Source of the DNA: Pseudodesulfovibrio hydrargyri
GTDB lineage: Bacteria; Desulfobacterota; Desulfovibrionia; Desulfovibrionales; Desulfovibrionaceae
Length of the DNA stretch: 64,000 bases
Direction of reading: 5' to 3'
Assembly (NCBI RefSeq): GCF_001874525.1
Contig: NZ_LKAQ01000004.1
Coordinates: 1,292,937-1,356,936, forward strand
Positions 7,689-17,003 of the stretch are shown here, in pieces; positions within the stretch are counted from its first letter, which is position 1; each line of letters opens with the position of its first letter. The position numbers and the translations under genes were made by a program. A model generated the notes under the pieces. That model made no database searches and was not told where the DNA came from. It saw only the letters and a program-made list of their open reading frames with translations.

Positions 7689-9713
7689 ATGGGATGGAAG
7701 GACTGTAAACTCTATTTAAAGTTTGGTATTGGTTTCGGTTCGGTCTTGTTGCTGCTGCTGGTGCTGGGGGGCTGGGCGCTGTTCGGCATCAACGGCATTG
7801 TCGGCAATGCCAAGGAGGTCATTACCGGCAACAAGTTGCGGGGGAATTTTACCCAGAAGGTGGTGGACCACCTCAAGTGGTCGGAAAAGGTCAACGAGTT
7901 GCTGACCAATTCCCAGGTCAACGAACTGCACGTCCAGACCGACCCGCACCAATGCGCCTTCGGCAAGTGGTTTTACAGCGACGCCCGGACCGATGCCGAG
8001 AAACTGGTTCCCGGCCTGAAGCCGCTCATGGCCGAGATCGAAAAGTATCACAACACATTGCATGAATCGGCGGTGGAGATAGGCGAGAAATATGCCCCGG
8101 CGGATGTGGCGCTGGGGTCTTTTTTGCGCGACAAGAAGCTCGACCACCTGCGTTGGATGGGCAAGGTCAAGGATGCGCTTATCGATCCCGCGAGCACAAG
8201 CACCGGGGTGCAGACCGACCCGCACCAGTGCGCGTTCGGCAAATGGCTCTACTCCGACGAGACGGCCAGGCGGATGAAGGACGATCCCGGGTTCGGGGCC
8301 CTGGTCCAGAAGATTTTCGAGCCGCACCGTTCCCTGCACGAATCCGCCGCCGAGATCGACACCGAGCTGGCCTCGGGCGAACGGGCCAAGGCCCAGGAAT
8401 GGTACCGGGACATCACCGCGCCGTTGGGCGAGGAGACCCTGGCGGCCATCGACGGGGTGCTCGGCCTGAACGACGCCCGAATCAAGGGGTATGAGGCGGC
8501 CAAGGCGGTCTACGCCGGGGTCACGGTGCCCGCCCTGAACAAGGTCCAGGAGCTGCTGAACAAGAGCATGGACCTCATTTCCGCGAACATCATGACCGAT
8601 GAGGAGATGCTCCAGAAGGCGGCCAGCACGCGCCTGGGCGTCATGATCTTCGGCGTCGTCTCCGTGCTGGTCGGCGTGCTCCTGGCCTGGCTCATCGCCC
8701 GGGGGATAATCGGGCCGCTGCGCAAGGGCATGGACTTCGCCCGGATCGTGTCCACCGGCGATCTGACCGCCTCGGTGGACCTGGACCAGAGCGACGAGGT
8801 CGGCCAGTTGGCCAAGGCCCTGACCGGCATGGCCGACCGGCTGAACCAGGTCGTGGCCGACGTGAACGGGGCCACGGACAGCGTGTCCGCGGGCAGTGAA
8901 GAACTGTCCGCCTCGGCCCAGTCCCTGTCCCAGTCCGTGGTGGAGCAGTCCGCGTCCATCGAGCAGATTTCCGCGTCCATGGAGGAAATGAGCGCCGGGG
9001 TGCGGACCACTGCGCAATCCGCCAAGGAGACCGAGACCATCGCCTCCAAGGCCGCCGAAGGGGCCAAGGAGAGCGGCCTGGCCGTGGAAGAGGCCATGGA
9101 AGCGCTCAGATCCATCGCCGAGCGGATCACCATCATTCAGGAAATAGCCCGCCAGACCAATCTGCTCGCGCTCAACGCGGCCATCGAGGCGGCCCGGGCC
9201 GGCGAGCATGGCAAGGGTTTCGCGGTGGTCGCGGCCGAGGTCCGCAAGCTGGCCGAGCGCAGCGGCAAGGCGGCCGAGGAGATCGGCGACCTGTCTTCGG
9301 CCTCCATGGGCGTGGCCGACAAGGCGGGCCGGATGCTCGACGAACTGGTGCCGCAGATCGGGCGCACGGCCGAGCTGATTCAGGAGATCGCCTCCAGCTC
9401 CGTGGAGCAGGAAAAGGGCGTGACCGAGATCGGCAAGGCGATTACCCAACTGGACGACGTGGTTCAGGGCAACGCCTCGGCCTCGGAGGAGATGGCCTCC
9501 ACCAGCGAGGAGCTGTCCGGCCAGGCCCAGATGCTGGCCGAGGCCATGACCTTCTTCAAGGTGGCCTCCGGCGGGGGCCGGACCACGGTGGTGGCCCGGC
9601 GGTCCGCGGCCAGGTCCCTGCCCGCCGCACCGGCCAAGGCCGGGCGCGGCCAAGCCAAGGACTCCGGTCTCGCCCTGGACATGGGCGACGATGAGGATTT
9701 CGAAAAGTTCTGA
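7689..9713 (+). CDS. Methyl-accepting chemotaxis protein with tandem CZB sensor domains
   Basis: A 674-residue transmembrane chemoreceptor. Start: ATG with GGGAGG 6 nt upstream; an in-frame GTG lies 18 nt earlier. TM1 is near residues 12-32 ([15 protein letters not shown]) and TM2 near 310-335 ([17 protein letters not shown]), followed by HAMP. The periplasmic part holds two copies of a zinc-binding CZB pattern: DHLKW...[10 protein letters not shown]...YHNTLH and DHLRW...[10 protein letters not shown]...PHRSLH. The cytoplasmic hairpin has the canonical tip [21 protein letters not shown]. The protein ends DDEDFEKF; the last five residues fit the aromatic pentapeptide (x-aromatic-x-x-aromatic) that tethers CheR/CheB. 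It is monocistronic. Confidence 0.9.
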   Translation: MGWKDCKLYLKFGIGFGSVLLLLLVLGGWALFGINGIVGNAKEVITGNKLRGNFTQKVVDHLKWSEKVNELLTNSQVNELHVQTDPHQCAFGKWFYSDARTDAEKLVPGLKPLMAEIEKYHNTLHESAVEIGEKYAPADVALGSFLRDKKLDHLRWMGKVKDALIDPASTSTGVQTDPHQCAFGKWLYSDETARRMKDDPGFGALVQKIFEPHRSLHESAAEIDTELASGERAKAQEWYRDITAPLGEETLAAIDGVLGLNDARIKGYEAAKAVYAGVTVPALNKVQELLNKSMDLISANIMTDEEMLQKAASTRLGVMIFGVVSVLVGVLLAWLIARGIIGPLRKGMDFARIVSTGDLTASVDLDQSDEVGQLAKALTGMADRLNQVVADVNGATDSVSAGSEELSASAQSLSQSVVEQSASIEQISASMEEMSAGVRTTAQSAKETETIASKAAEGAKESGLAVEEAMEALRSIAERITIIQEIARQTNLLALNAAIEAARAGEHGKGFAVVAAEVRKLAERSGKAAEEIGDLSSASMGVADKAGRMLDELVPQIGRTAELIQEIASSSVEQEKGVTEIGKAITQLDDVVQGNASASEEMASTSEELSGQAQMLAEAMTFFKVASGGGRTTVVARRSAARSLPAAPAKAGRGQAKDSGLALDMGDDEDFEKF

Positions 9714-9747
9714 TCACGACCTGGGCCGGCGGGAACGCGAACAGGCG

Positions 9748-9795
9748 GGACGGGGCCGCTTCGGGGTGTACGCTCCGGGGCGGCCCCGTTTCCGT
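9748..9795 (+). terminator. Weak terminator-like hairpin after the tandem-CZB chemoreceptor
   Basis: GGGGCCGC pairs with GCGGCCCC over a GC-rich loop, followed by GTTTCC. The T-tract is poor, so this is only a possible intrinsic terminator. Confidence 0.35.
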
Positions 9796-9858
9796 TCAGG
9801 CCCGGCGGGTCGCGCTCCCCCAGTCCGTCCGGGCCATGCGTCTCGGAATGGTTTTCGT

Positions 9859-9864
9859 TATAAT
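9859..9864 (+). promoter_or_regulatory. Candidate -10 element of the MASE3 kinase
   Basis: TATAAT in TTATAATTGTA lies 45 nt before the kinase start and shares its flanks with the elements at 7601 and 13490. Confidence 0.3.
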
Positions 9865-9909
9865 TGTACTTTGGAGGGCAAGTCCCGTATAAGTTCGAAG
9901 GATACCCGT

Positions 9910-12132
9910 ATGTCGGGAACGAAGAAACGAGACGCAACTTCCGGGGGAATCTTGCACACCAAGTCCACATCGCTCCCCTTCAAGGCCACCCTGGCCGCCG
10001 TTGTGTTCCTCGGGCTGTATCTGGCCAGCCTCAGGAACTATCTCCTCTTCCATACCATGGTTGAGATGTTCTCCATCGTGGTCGCCTTCGGCATCTTCAC
10101 CATCGGCTGGAACTCGCGCTATTACATCAAGAGCAACTACCTGCTCTTCCTGGCCATCGCCTACCTGTTCATCGCCTTTCTCGATCTGCTGCACACCATG
10201 TCCTACAAGGGCATGGGCATTTTCACCGACTACGACTACTATGCCAACCAGGTGTGGATCGCCACGCGCTACATGGAGAGCCTCTCCCTGCTGGCCGCCT
10301 TCTGGTTTCTGAAGGAGAGCCGGGCCGTGAACGCGGTCCGGGTGTTCTCGGCCTATTTCGCCCTGACCGCCGTGATCGTGGCCGTCGTCTTCTGGTGGAG
10401 GATCTTTCCGGTCTGCTTTGTGGACGGAATCGGGCTGACCCCGTTCAAAAAGAACAGCGAGTACGTCATCTGCCTGATCCTCGGGGCGGCCACCTGGCTG
10501 CTCTTCCGCATGCGCGACCGGTTCGATCCGGTGGTCCACCGCTGGCTGGTCTGGTCCCTGGTGTTCACCATCTGCTCGGAGCTGGCCTTCACCTTCTACA
10601 TCAGCAACTACGGCTTTTCGAACCTGGTGGGCCACTACTTCAAGCTCTTTTCCTTCTATTTCATCTACCGGGCCCTGGTGGCCACGGGCATCACCGCCCC
10701 GCACGCGGTGCTCTTCCGCGCCCTGCAGGACTCGGAGACCAAATTTCGGGGACTGGTGGAAAGTTCGCGGGACCTCATCTGGGAGGTGGACGAGGCCTTG
10801 CGCTACACCTACGTCAGCCCTCTGGCTCCGGACATCCTCGGCTACGCCCCGGAGGAGATGCTCGGCCGGACGCCCTTCGACTTCATGCCCCCCGGCCAGG
10901 CCGGGGCCGCGCGCGAGGCGTTCCGCGAGGCGGCCGTGAGCGGGGCGCCGGTGCACCGCGAAAACACCGTCCTGAGCACCAAGGGACGGGAGGTCGTCAT
11001 GGAGACGCGCGGCGTGGCGATCCTGGACGCCGACGGCCGGGTGGCCGGATACCGGGGGGTGGACCGGGACGTGACCGGGCGCAAGCACCGCGAGCTTGAA
11101 CTCAGGCAGCTTCAGCGGGCCGTGGAGAGCAGCCCCATCGGTATCGTCATCACCTCCACCGGCGGGATCATCGAATACGGCAACCCGGTCTTCTTCGGGC
11201 GGCGGGAGATCACCGGCGTGGACGCCCTGGGCCGGGACATCGCCGGTTTTTTGGGTGACGGCGCGCAGGATCCGGCGGTGCGCGGGGTCGGCGAGGCCAT
11301 GCGCGCGGGCCGCCTGTGGCGGGGAGACCTGGCCCGCCGCAATTACCGGGGGGACCTGGTCTGGGAGCAGGTCATGATCGCGCCCGTGACCGACCGGCAG
11401 GGCACGCTGGTCAATTTCGTGGCCACCTTCGAGGACATCACCGACCGCAAGGTCCTCGAGAAGCTCAAGGAGGACGTGGAGCAGATCATGCGCCACGACC
11501 TCAAGAGCCCGCTCAACGGGATCATCGGCATTCCCCAGCTGCTCATCGAGGAGGGGAACCTGTCCGAGCAGCAGGTCGAATTGGTGCAGTTGGTCGAGAG
11601 CACGGGATACCGGATTCTGGGCATGGTCGATCACTCCCTGGACCTGTTCAAGATGGAGACCGGGGTCTACGAATACATCCCGGTCGAGGTGGACGTCGCG
11701 GAGGTCGTCGAGGCGGTCCTCAAGGACCACGCAAGTCCGGCCAGGAGCAAGAACATCGCTTTCAATCTGTTCGTGGAGCGGGCGGCCTGCGGAGCGGACG
11801 GCCTCATCCTGTCGGACAAGGACCTGCTCTACCGCATGCTTTCCAACTTCGTGGCCAATGCGGTGGATGCCTCGCCCGTCGGCGGCGCCGTGGACGTCAG
11901 CCTCGAGGGAGTCCCGTGCCGGGTCATCCGCATCCGCAACCGGGGGGCGGTCCCGGCGGAGATCCGCGACCAGTTCTTCGAGAAATACAAGACCTGGGGC
12001 AAGAAGCGCGGCACCGGGCTCGGCACCTACTCCTCCAAGCTCATGGCCGACGCCATGGGCTACGGGCTGCATCTCGACACCTCGGACGAGGACGACGTCA
12101 CGGTCATCTCCATCCTTTTGTCCGGGGCGTGA
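9910..12132 (+). CDS. MASE3-PAS sensor histidine kinase
   Basis: A 740-residue hybrid-less sensor kinase. The start ATG has GAAGGA 7 nt upstream. Residues about 25-250 form a MASE3 membrane-sensor domain with multiple helices and hallmark segments FHTMVEMFSIVVAFGIF and FLDLLHTMSYKGMG. One PAS domain follows (SRDLIWEVDEALRYTYVSP) and then a second (SSPIGIVITSTGGIIEYGNP). The HisKA box is RHDLKSPLNGI. The ATPase has an N-box (LSNFVANAVDAS) and G2 box (GTGLGTYSSKL). The G1 box reads IRNRGAVP instead of a DxGxG motif, as in the CHASE kinase at 41686-43992. No response regulator is adjacent, so its partner is unknown. Confidence 0.85.
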   Translation: MSGTKKRDATSGGILHTKSTSLPFKATLAAVVFLGLYLASLRNYLLFHTMVEMFSIVVAFGIFTIGWNSRYYIKSNYLLFLAIAYLFIAFLDLLHTMSYKGMGIFTDYDYYANQVWIATRYMESLSLLAAFWFLKESRAVNAVRVFSAYFALTAVIVAVVFWWRIFPVCFVDGIGLTPFKKNSEYVICLILGAATWLLFRMRDRFDPVVHRWLVWSLVFTICSELAFTFYISNYGFSNLVGHYFKLFSFYFIYRALVATGITAPHAVLFRALQDSETKFRGLVESSRDLIWEVDEALRYTYVSPLAPDILGYAPEEMLGRTPFDFMPPGQAGAAREAFREAAVSGAPVHRENTVLSTKGREVVMETRGVAILDADGRVAGYRGVDRDVTGRKHRELELRQLQRAVESSPIGIVITSTGGIIEYGNPVFFGRREITGVDALGRDIAGFLGDGAQDPAVRGVGEAMRAGRLWRGDLARRNYRGDLVWEQVMIAPVTDRQGTLVNFVATFEDITDRKVLEKLKEDVEQIMRHDLKSPLNGIIGIPQLLIEEGNLSEQQVELVQLVESTGYRILGMVDHSLDLFKMETGVYEYIPVEVDVAEVVEAVLKDHASPARSKNIAFNLFVERAACGADGLILSDKDLLYRMLSNFVANAVDASPVGGAVDVSLEGVPCRVIRIRNRGAVPAEIRDQFFEKYKTWGKKRGTGLGTYSSKLMADAMGYGLHLDTSDEDDVTVISILLSGA

Positions 12133-12282
12133 TCCCGTTCGCCGACTTCCCCGTTTTTTTCCGATTGGCCGTGACAAGGCCGCGTCTTGGGCCTACCATG
12201 ACGGGAAGGGCGTCTTCCGGCCCGGGCCGGACCGCGTTCACGCAGGCACGACAGCAACCCCACAGGACATACCGGAGGAATC

Positions 12283-13392
12283 ATGGCCAACGCATTCGAT
12301 ACATTCACGTTGAAGGACATCACCTTGAGAAACCGCATCGTGGTCCCGCCCATGTGCCAGTATCAGGCCGTGGACGGGGTGCCCAACCAGTGGCACGAGA
12401 TCCACTATCCGTCCATGGCCCGGGGCGGGGCCGGGCTGGTCATCGTGGAGGCCACGGCGGTCTCGCCCGAGGGGCGCATCTCGCCGGGCTGCACAGGGCT
12501 GTGGAACGAGACCCAGGCCGGGAAGATGGCCGGGATCGCGGCGGGCATCAAGCGGGCCGGTGCCGTGCCCGGCATCCAGATCGGCCACGCGGGCCGCAAG
12601 GCGAGCGCCAACGTGCCGTGGCAGGGCGACGACCACATGGCCGAGGACGACCCCAGGGCGTGGCAGACCATCTCCCCGTCGGCCGTCCCCTTCGGGGCCA
12701 ACCTGCCGCGCGTGCCCAGGGAGATGACGCTTGAGGACATCAAGCGCGTCCAGGACGACTTCGTCGGCGCGGCGCGGCGCGCCCGGGATGCCGGGTTCGA
12801 ATGGCTGGAACTGCACTTCGCCCACGGCTACCTGGCCCAGAGCTTTCTGTCCGTGCACGCCAACAGGCGCACGGACGGCTATGGCGGCGACCTGGCCGGG
12901 CGCGGCCGGTTCATGCGCGAGACCCTGGCCGCCGTGCGCGAGGTCTGGCCCGAACGGCTGCCCCTGGCCGTCCGCCTCGGGGTCATCGAGTTCGACGGCC
13001 GCGACGAGGAGACGGTCGCGGACGCGGTCAGCCTGACCAGGGATTTCAAGTCCCTCGGCCTGGACCTGCTCGACGCGAGCCTGGGCTTCACCACCCCGGA
13101 GGCGAACATCCCCTGGGGACCGGCCTTGGTCGTGCCCTATGCGGCGCGCATCCGCAAGGAGGCCGGCATTCCGGTGTCCGCGGCCTGGAACGTGGACACC
13201 CCGGAGATCATCCGCGACGTCCTGGCCGACGAGCGGCTGGACCTGGTCATGCTCGGCCACCGCCACCTGTCCAACCCGCATTATCCCTACACCCTGGCCA
13301 AGGCCTATGGCATCGAGAATCCCGGCTGGAAGACCCTGCCCGAATCCTACGCCCACTGGTTGGACCGCTACAAGGCCAGCGACGAGCGCTAG
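12283..13392 (+). CDS. Old Yellow Enzyme family NADH:flavin oxidoreductase (YqjM-like)
   Basis: A 369-residue FMN-dependent ene-reductase of the YqjM/NamA class, which reduces activated C=C bonds of enals, enones and similar electrophiles using NAD(P)H. The TIM-barrel start NRIVVPPMCQY carries the YqjM-type FMN-sensing cysteine. HAGRKA (near residue 105) and the substrate-binding His pair in ELHFAHGYL follow, then SVHANRRTDGYGG and a C-terminal phosphate-binding segment. GGAGGAA precedes the ATG. It stands alone between a kinase and a chemoreceptor and ends in a strong terminator, so it is probably an independent transcript. Confidence 0.88.
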   Translation: MANAFDTFTLKDITLRNRIVVPPMCQYQAVDGVPNQWHEIHYPSMARGGAGLVIVEATAVSPEGRISPGCTGLWNETQAGKMAGIAAGIKRAGAVPGIQIGHAGRKASANVPWQGDDHMAEDDPRAWQTISPSAVPFGANLPRVPREMTLEDIKRVQDDFVGAARRARDAGFEWLELHFAHGYLAQSFLSVHANRRTDGYGGDLAGRGRFMRETLAAVREVWPERLPLAVRLGVIEFDGRDEETVADAVSLTRDFKSLGLDLLDASLGFTTPEANIPWGPALVVPYAARIRKEAGIPVSAAWNVDTPEIIRDVLADERLDLVMLGHRHLSNPHYPYTLAKAYGIENPGWKTLPESYAHWLDRYKASDER

Positions 13393-13417
13393 GCCCGCAT
13401 CGAACGGACGGCGACGA

Positions 13418-13450
13418 CGCCCCGGAAGAGGAATCCTCCGGGGCGTTTTT
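13418..13450 (+). terminator. Intrinsic terminator of the ene-reductase gene
   Basis: CGCCCCGG (13418-13425) pairs with CCGGGGCG (13438-13445), with an AGG/CCT inner extension, followed directly by TTTTT. Confidence 0.85.
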
Positions 13451-13489
13451 GCGTTCCGGGCCGGGGGAAAACGTATGTCACGGATGCGT

Positions 13490-13495
13490 TATAAT
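13490..13495 (+). promoter_or_regulatory. Candidate -10 element of the dCache chemoreceptor
   Basis: TATAAT in TTATAATAATA, about 110 nt before the start. It shares context with 7601 and 9859. Confidence 0.3.
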
Positions 13496-13551
13496 AATAG
13501 CTGTAAATTTCCGGTTCAGGTATTACGGCTGTGTATGAAAGTAGGGTGTGG

Positions 13552-13574
13552 CATCGGCCCTGCGGGGGCCGATG
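13552..13574 (+). other. Leader hairpin upstream of the dCache chemoreceptor
   Basis: CATCGGCCC and GGGCCGATG form a perfect 9-bp stem with a 5-nt loop, 30 nt before the start codon and inside the expected 5' leader. No T-tract follows, so it is more likely an mRNA leader structure than a terminator. Confidence 0.45.
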
Positions 13575-13603
13575 GTAGTTCGTCAAACAAACTAGGTGGG
13601 GAT

Positions 13604-15757
13604 ATGCAGTTCAAGTCCATCAAGACAAAGATCGTGGTCATGGCCGGAGGGTGTCTCCTGGCCACCGTCGTGGTGCTGGTCGGCATCCAGATGATTTCAC
13701 AGTCGCGCTCCGAGCGGTTCGTCGGCGAAAAGGTCAACGAGCTCATCGAGGAGCAGACGCGGCAGAGCCTGACGGCCGTGGCCCAGCGCGAGGCCGGGAC
13801 CATCAGCCGGACGCTGAACATCAACCTGGACACCGCCAGGACCATTGCCGACGCGTTCAATGCGGTCCGGAAGGACTCGGGCGCGGGGGCGACCTTTGAC
13901 CTGCGCACGGCGTTCAACGATATTTTGCTCAGGGTGCTGGAGAATAATCCGGAATTCCTGGGTACCTACAGCGCGTGGGAGCCCGGCGCCCTGGACGGCC
14001 AGGACTCCGCCCACGCCGGGAACAAGGCCACGGGCCACGATGACACCGGGCGGTTCGTCCCCTACTGGAACCGGGACGAGAACGGCCGCATCGCGCGTCA
14101 GGCCCTGGTCGGGTACGAGGACGCGTCCACCCACCCCAACGGGGTGACCAAGGGCGGCTGGTACCTGTTCCCCCGCGAGCGGCACAAGGAGAACATCCTT
14201 GATCCCTTCCCCTACATCGTCCAGGGCCGTCAGGAGTGGCTGACCACCATGTCCGCCCCGATCATGCTCGATGGGAAGTTCCTGGGCATCGCCGGCACCG
14301 ACCTGCGGCTCAAGTTCATCCAGCAGCTCAGCGAGAAGGTGGCCAAGTCCCTGTACGACGGGGCGGCCCGCGTGCAGGTCATCAGCTATCTCGGCATCAT
14401 GGTCGCGGACAGCAAGAACCCCGACGCGGTGGGCAAGCCCTTCAAGGACGTCTTTGACGGCGACTGGAAGAAGATCGTGGACAGCATCCAGGGCGGCAAG
14501 TCCTACGCCGACATGGCGCCGGGCAAGGAGACGGTCGACATCAGCGCCCCGATCGAGTTGGGCCGCACCGGGACGCCGTGGGGCATCCTGATCGAGGTTC
14601 CCCGCAGCGTGGTCTTTGCCGACGCCGAGCAGCTCGCCAAGGTCATGGCCGACAATTCGCGGCAGAACGCGGTCCTCGGCGTGAGCGCGGGAGCGGGTAT
14701 CGTGGTCCTGGCCTGCCTGGTCCTCTGGTTCCTGGCCAACGGTCTGGTCGCGCCGGTGCGCAAGGCCGTGGCCTTTGCCGAAAAGATCGCGGGCGGCGAC
14801 TTCGTGGACAACCGCATCGACGTCAAGCAGAAGGACGAGATCGGAGCCCTTTCCCGAACCCTGAAGGAGATGGCCGAGAGGCTCAAGGACGTGGTCATGG
14901 ACGTCAAGTCCGCCTCGGAGAGCGTGGCGGCGGGCAGCACCGAACTGTCGTCCTCGTCCCAGGCCGTGTCCCAGGGGGCTACCGAGCAGGCCGCGTCCAT
15001 CGAGGAGATCACCTCGTCCATGGAGGAGATGACCTCGAACATCGCCCAGAACGCCCAGAACGCCCAGGAGACCGACACCCTGGCCACCAAGGCGGCGGAC
15101 GACGCGCGGGTCAGTGGCGAGGCCGTGGAAAAGACCGTGGTGTCCATGCGCAGCATCGCCGAGAAGATATCCATCGTCGAGGAGATCGCCCGACAGACCA
15201 ACCTGTTGGCCCTGAACGCGGCCATCGAGGCGGCCCGGGCGGGCGAACACGGCAAGGGGTTCGCGGTCGTGGCCGCCGAGGTCCGCAAGCTGGCCGAGCG
15301 CAGCGGCACGGCCGCCGCCGAGATCAGCGAGCTGTCCAGCAGCAGTGTGGAGGTAGCGGAAAAGGCGGGCGGGATGCTCAAGTTGCTGGTCCCGGACATC
15401 GAGAAGACCGCCATGCTGGTCCAGGAGATCACCGCGGCCAGCAACGAGCAGAACGCGGGCGCGACCCAGATCAACCAGGCCATCGCCCAGCTCGACAACG
15501 TCATCCAGCAGAACGCCTCGGCGTCCGAGGAGATGGCCTCCACCTGCGAGGAGCTGGCCGGTCAGGGGCAGCATCTGCAGGAGGTCATGGCCTTCTTCCA
15601 CGTGGACGGCGGCGGGGCCCGCTACGGTTCCACCACCAAGGTGGTCAAGCGGAAGCCCGCGCCCGCCCTCGCCCCGGGCAAGCCGGCCCCGGTCAAGCCC
15701 CAGGGGCTGGCTCTGGAAATGGACATGGACGACCAGGAAGACTTCGAGCGCTTCTAG
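13604..15757 (+). CDS. Methyl-accepting chemotaxis protein with dCache sensor domain
   Basis: A 717-residue chemoreceptor; ATG chosen for AGGTGGGG just upstream. TM1 is at about residues 6-28. The large periplasmic region has dCache features, including YWNRDENGRI, GGWYLFPRE and the second-half motif SAPIMLDGKFLGIAGTDL, as in receptors that bind amino acids or organic acids. TM2 is near residues 362-385, followed by HAMP and the standard signalling hairpin ([21 protein letters not shown]). The protein ends DDQEDFERF, matching the tail of the other receptor here, so both probably carry a CheR/CheB-docking pentapeptide. Ligand not predictable from sequence. Confidence 0.9.
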   Translation: MQFKSIKTKIVVMAGGCLLATVVVLVGIQMISQSRSERFVGEKVNELIEEQTRQSLTAVAQREAGTISRTLNINLDTARTIADAFNAVRKDSGAGATFDLRTAFNDILLRVLENNPEFLGTYSAWEPGALDGQDSAHAGNKATGHDDTGRFVPYWNRDENGRIARQALVGYEDASTHPNGVTKGGWYLFPRERHKENILDPFPYIVQGRQEWLTTMSAPIMLDGKFLGIAGTDLRLKFIQQLSEKVAKSLYDGAARVQVISYLGIMVADSKNPDAVGKPFKDVFDGDWKKIVDSIQGGKSYADMAPGKETVDISAPIELGRTGTPWGILIEVPRSVVFADAEQLAKVMADNSRQNAVLGVSAGAGIVVLACLVLWFLANGLVAPVRKAVAFAEKIAGGDFVDNRIDVKQKDEIGALSRTLKEMAERLKDVVMDVKSASESVAAGSTELSSSSQAVSQGATEQAASIEEITSSMEEMTSNIAQNAQNAQETDTLATKAADDARVSGEAVEKTVVSMRSIAEKISIVEEIARQTNLLALNAAIEAARAGEHGKGFAVVAAEVRKLAERSGTAAAEISELSSSSVEVAEKAGGMLKLLVPDIEKTAMLVQEITAASNEQNAGATQINQAIAQLDNVIQQNASASEEMASTCEELAGQGQHLQEVMAFFHVDGGGARYGSTTKVVKRKPAPALAPGKPAPVKPQGLALEMDMDDQEDFERF

Positions 15758-15783
15758 CCGTCCGGGCAATCAATCAGATAGGA

Positions 15784-15814
15784 AAGGCGGGGCCGCGCGG
15801 CTCCGCCTTTTTTC
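15784..15814 (+). terminator. Intrinsic terminator of the dCache chemoreceptor
   Basis: AGGCGGGGCC and GGCTCCGCCT (one G-T pair) form the stem, followed by TTTTT. It also faces the convergent AraC gene. Confidence 0.85.
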
Positions 15815-15829
15815 GTTCCCGCTTGCGGT

Positions 15830-16723
15830 TCACTCCCGGTCCTCCAGGTAGCGCTCCGCGTCCTGGGCCGGGGGAGAGCCGAACATCCGCGTGTATTCAC
15901 GGCTGAACTGGGAGGGACTCTCGTAGCCCACGTGGTAGGCGGCCTCGGCCGCGCCCTTCTGCTCGGCGACCATGAACCGCCGGGCCTCGATCAGCCGGAG
16001 CTGCTTCTGGAACTGGATGGGCGTCAGCGTGGTGATCTTCTTGAACCACTGGTGCAGTCCGGACACGCTCATCTCGGCGATGTCCGCCAATTCGTTGATG
16101 CGCAGCGGCTCGCGGAACCGCCGGTTGATGTGGGCGATGACCTTGCCGACCTTCTGCAGGCTCCCCTCCTGCATGGCCAGGTGCGCGATGTGCCGCCCGT
16201 GGCCGGACTTGAGCAGCCGGTAGCAGACCTCCCGGATGTACATGGGAGCCAGGAAACCGGCGTCCTCGGGCGCGTCCAGGAGCCGGGCCAGGCGCAGCAG
16301 GGGCTCGCCCAGGGCGTCGTCCATGGTCTCCACGAACAGGGACCGGGCGGCCTGCCCGGAGCCGCTCGGGGGAATGTTCCCGGCCAGGAATATCTCCCCG
16401 GCCATGGTCAGGTCGATGTCCATCTGCAGGCAGAGGTACGGGCGCTCGGGCGAGGCCTGGGTGACCATGCCGATGATCGGCATGGTCACCGGGATGGTCA
16501 TGTAGTCGCCCGTGCCGCAGGCGTAAAGATCGTGGCCGTAGGTTATGGCCTTGGCGCCCTGGACCACCAGGCAGATGCACGGGTTGTAGACCTCGGGCAG
16601 ATGCTCGTCCGGCCTGTCGATGCGCACGCAGGACACCCCCTGGATCGGGGTCTGGTTCAGGTTTCTGTTCGGGGTGTGGCGCGAAACGATGTCCGCCAGC
16701 GCGTTGAGAGCCGGGCCGTTCAT
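15830..16723 (-). CDS. AraC family regulator (YqhC-like N-terminal domain)
   Basis: A 297-residue AraC/XylS regulator. I start at an ATG preceded by AGGA; an upstream TTG would add 22 basic residues. The N-terminal half (VYNPCICLVVQGAKAITYG...YMTIPVTMPIIG) is the AraC_N cupin-like domain found in E. coli YqhC. The C-terminal quarter has two helix-turn-helix motifs (LRINELADIAEMSVSGLHQWF and AAEAAYHVGYESPSQFSREY). It is divergent from an iron alcohol dehydrogenase. That recalls the E. coli yqhC-yqhD pair, where the regulator activates an aldehyde reductase in response to toxic aldehydes. The functional parallel is inference. Confidence 0.85.
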   Translation of the reverse strand: MNGPALNALADIVSRHTPNRNLNQTPIQGVSCVRIDRPDEHLPEVYNPCICLVVQGAKAITYGHDLYACGTGDYMTIPVTMPIIGMVTQASPERPYLCLQMDIDLTMAGEIFLAGNIPPSGSGQAARSLFVETMDDALGEPLLRLARLLDAPEDAGFLAPMYIREVCYRLLKSGHGRHIAHLAMQEGSLQKVGKVIAHINRRFREPLRINELADIAEMSVSGLHQWFKKITTLTPIQFQKQLRLIEARRFMVAEQKGAAEAAYHVGYESPSQFSREYTRMFGSPPAQDAERYLEDRE

Positions 16724-17003
16724 ATCCTTATCCTCATGCGCCGCCGCGGAGCGGCGCTCGATTATTCTTCGCCGTGTATTATCAGGCAATAGGCGTGGAC
16801 TATTGGGTATTCAAGTATTCCCGATAATCCGTAGTGTCAACATCCGTGACGGACGGACGGAATGACCGGAAGCCAACGCATGCCGTCGAGCGTCGAGCAA
16901 CTCTCCTGACTGAAAACGGAGATCGTTCCGCGTCGCGGTCGGCAGGCTCACAGTGAAGATTTATATTTTTTGACAACCAGACCACATCACCAAGGAGGAA
17001 TCC

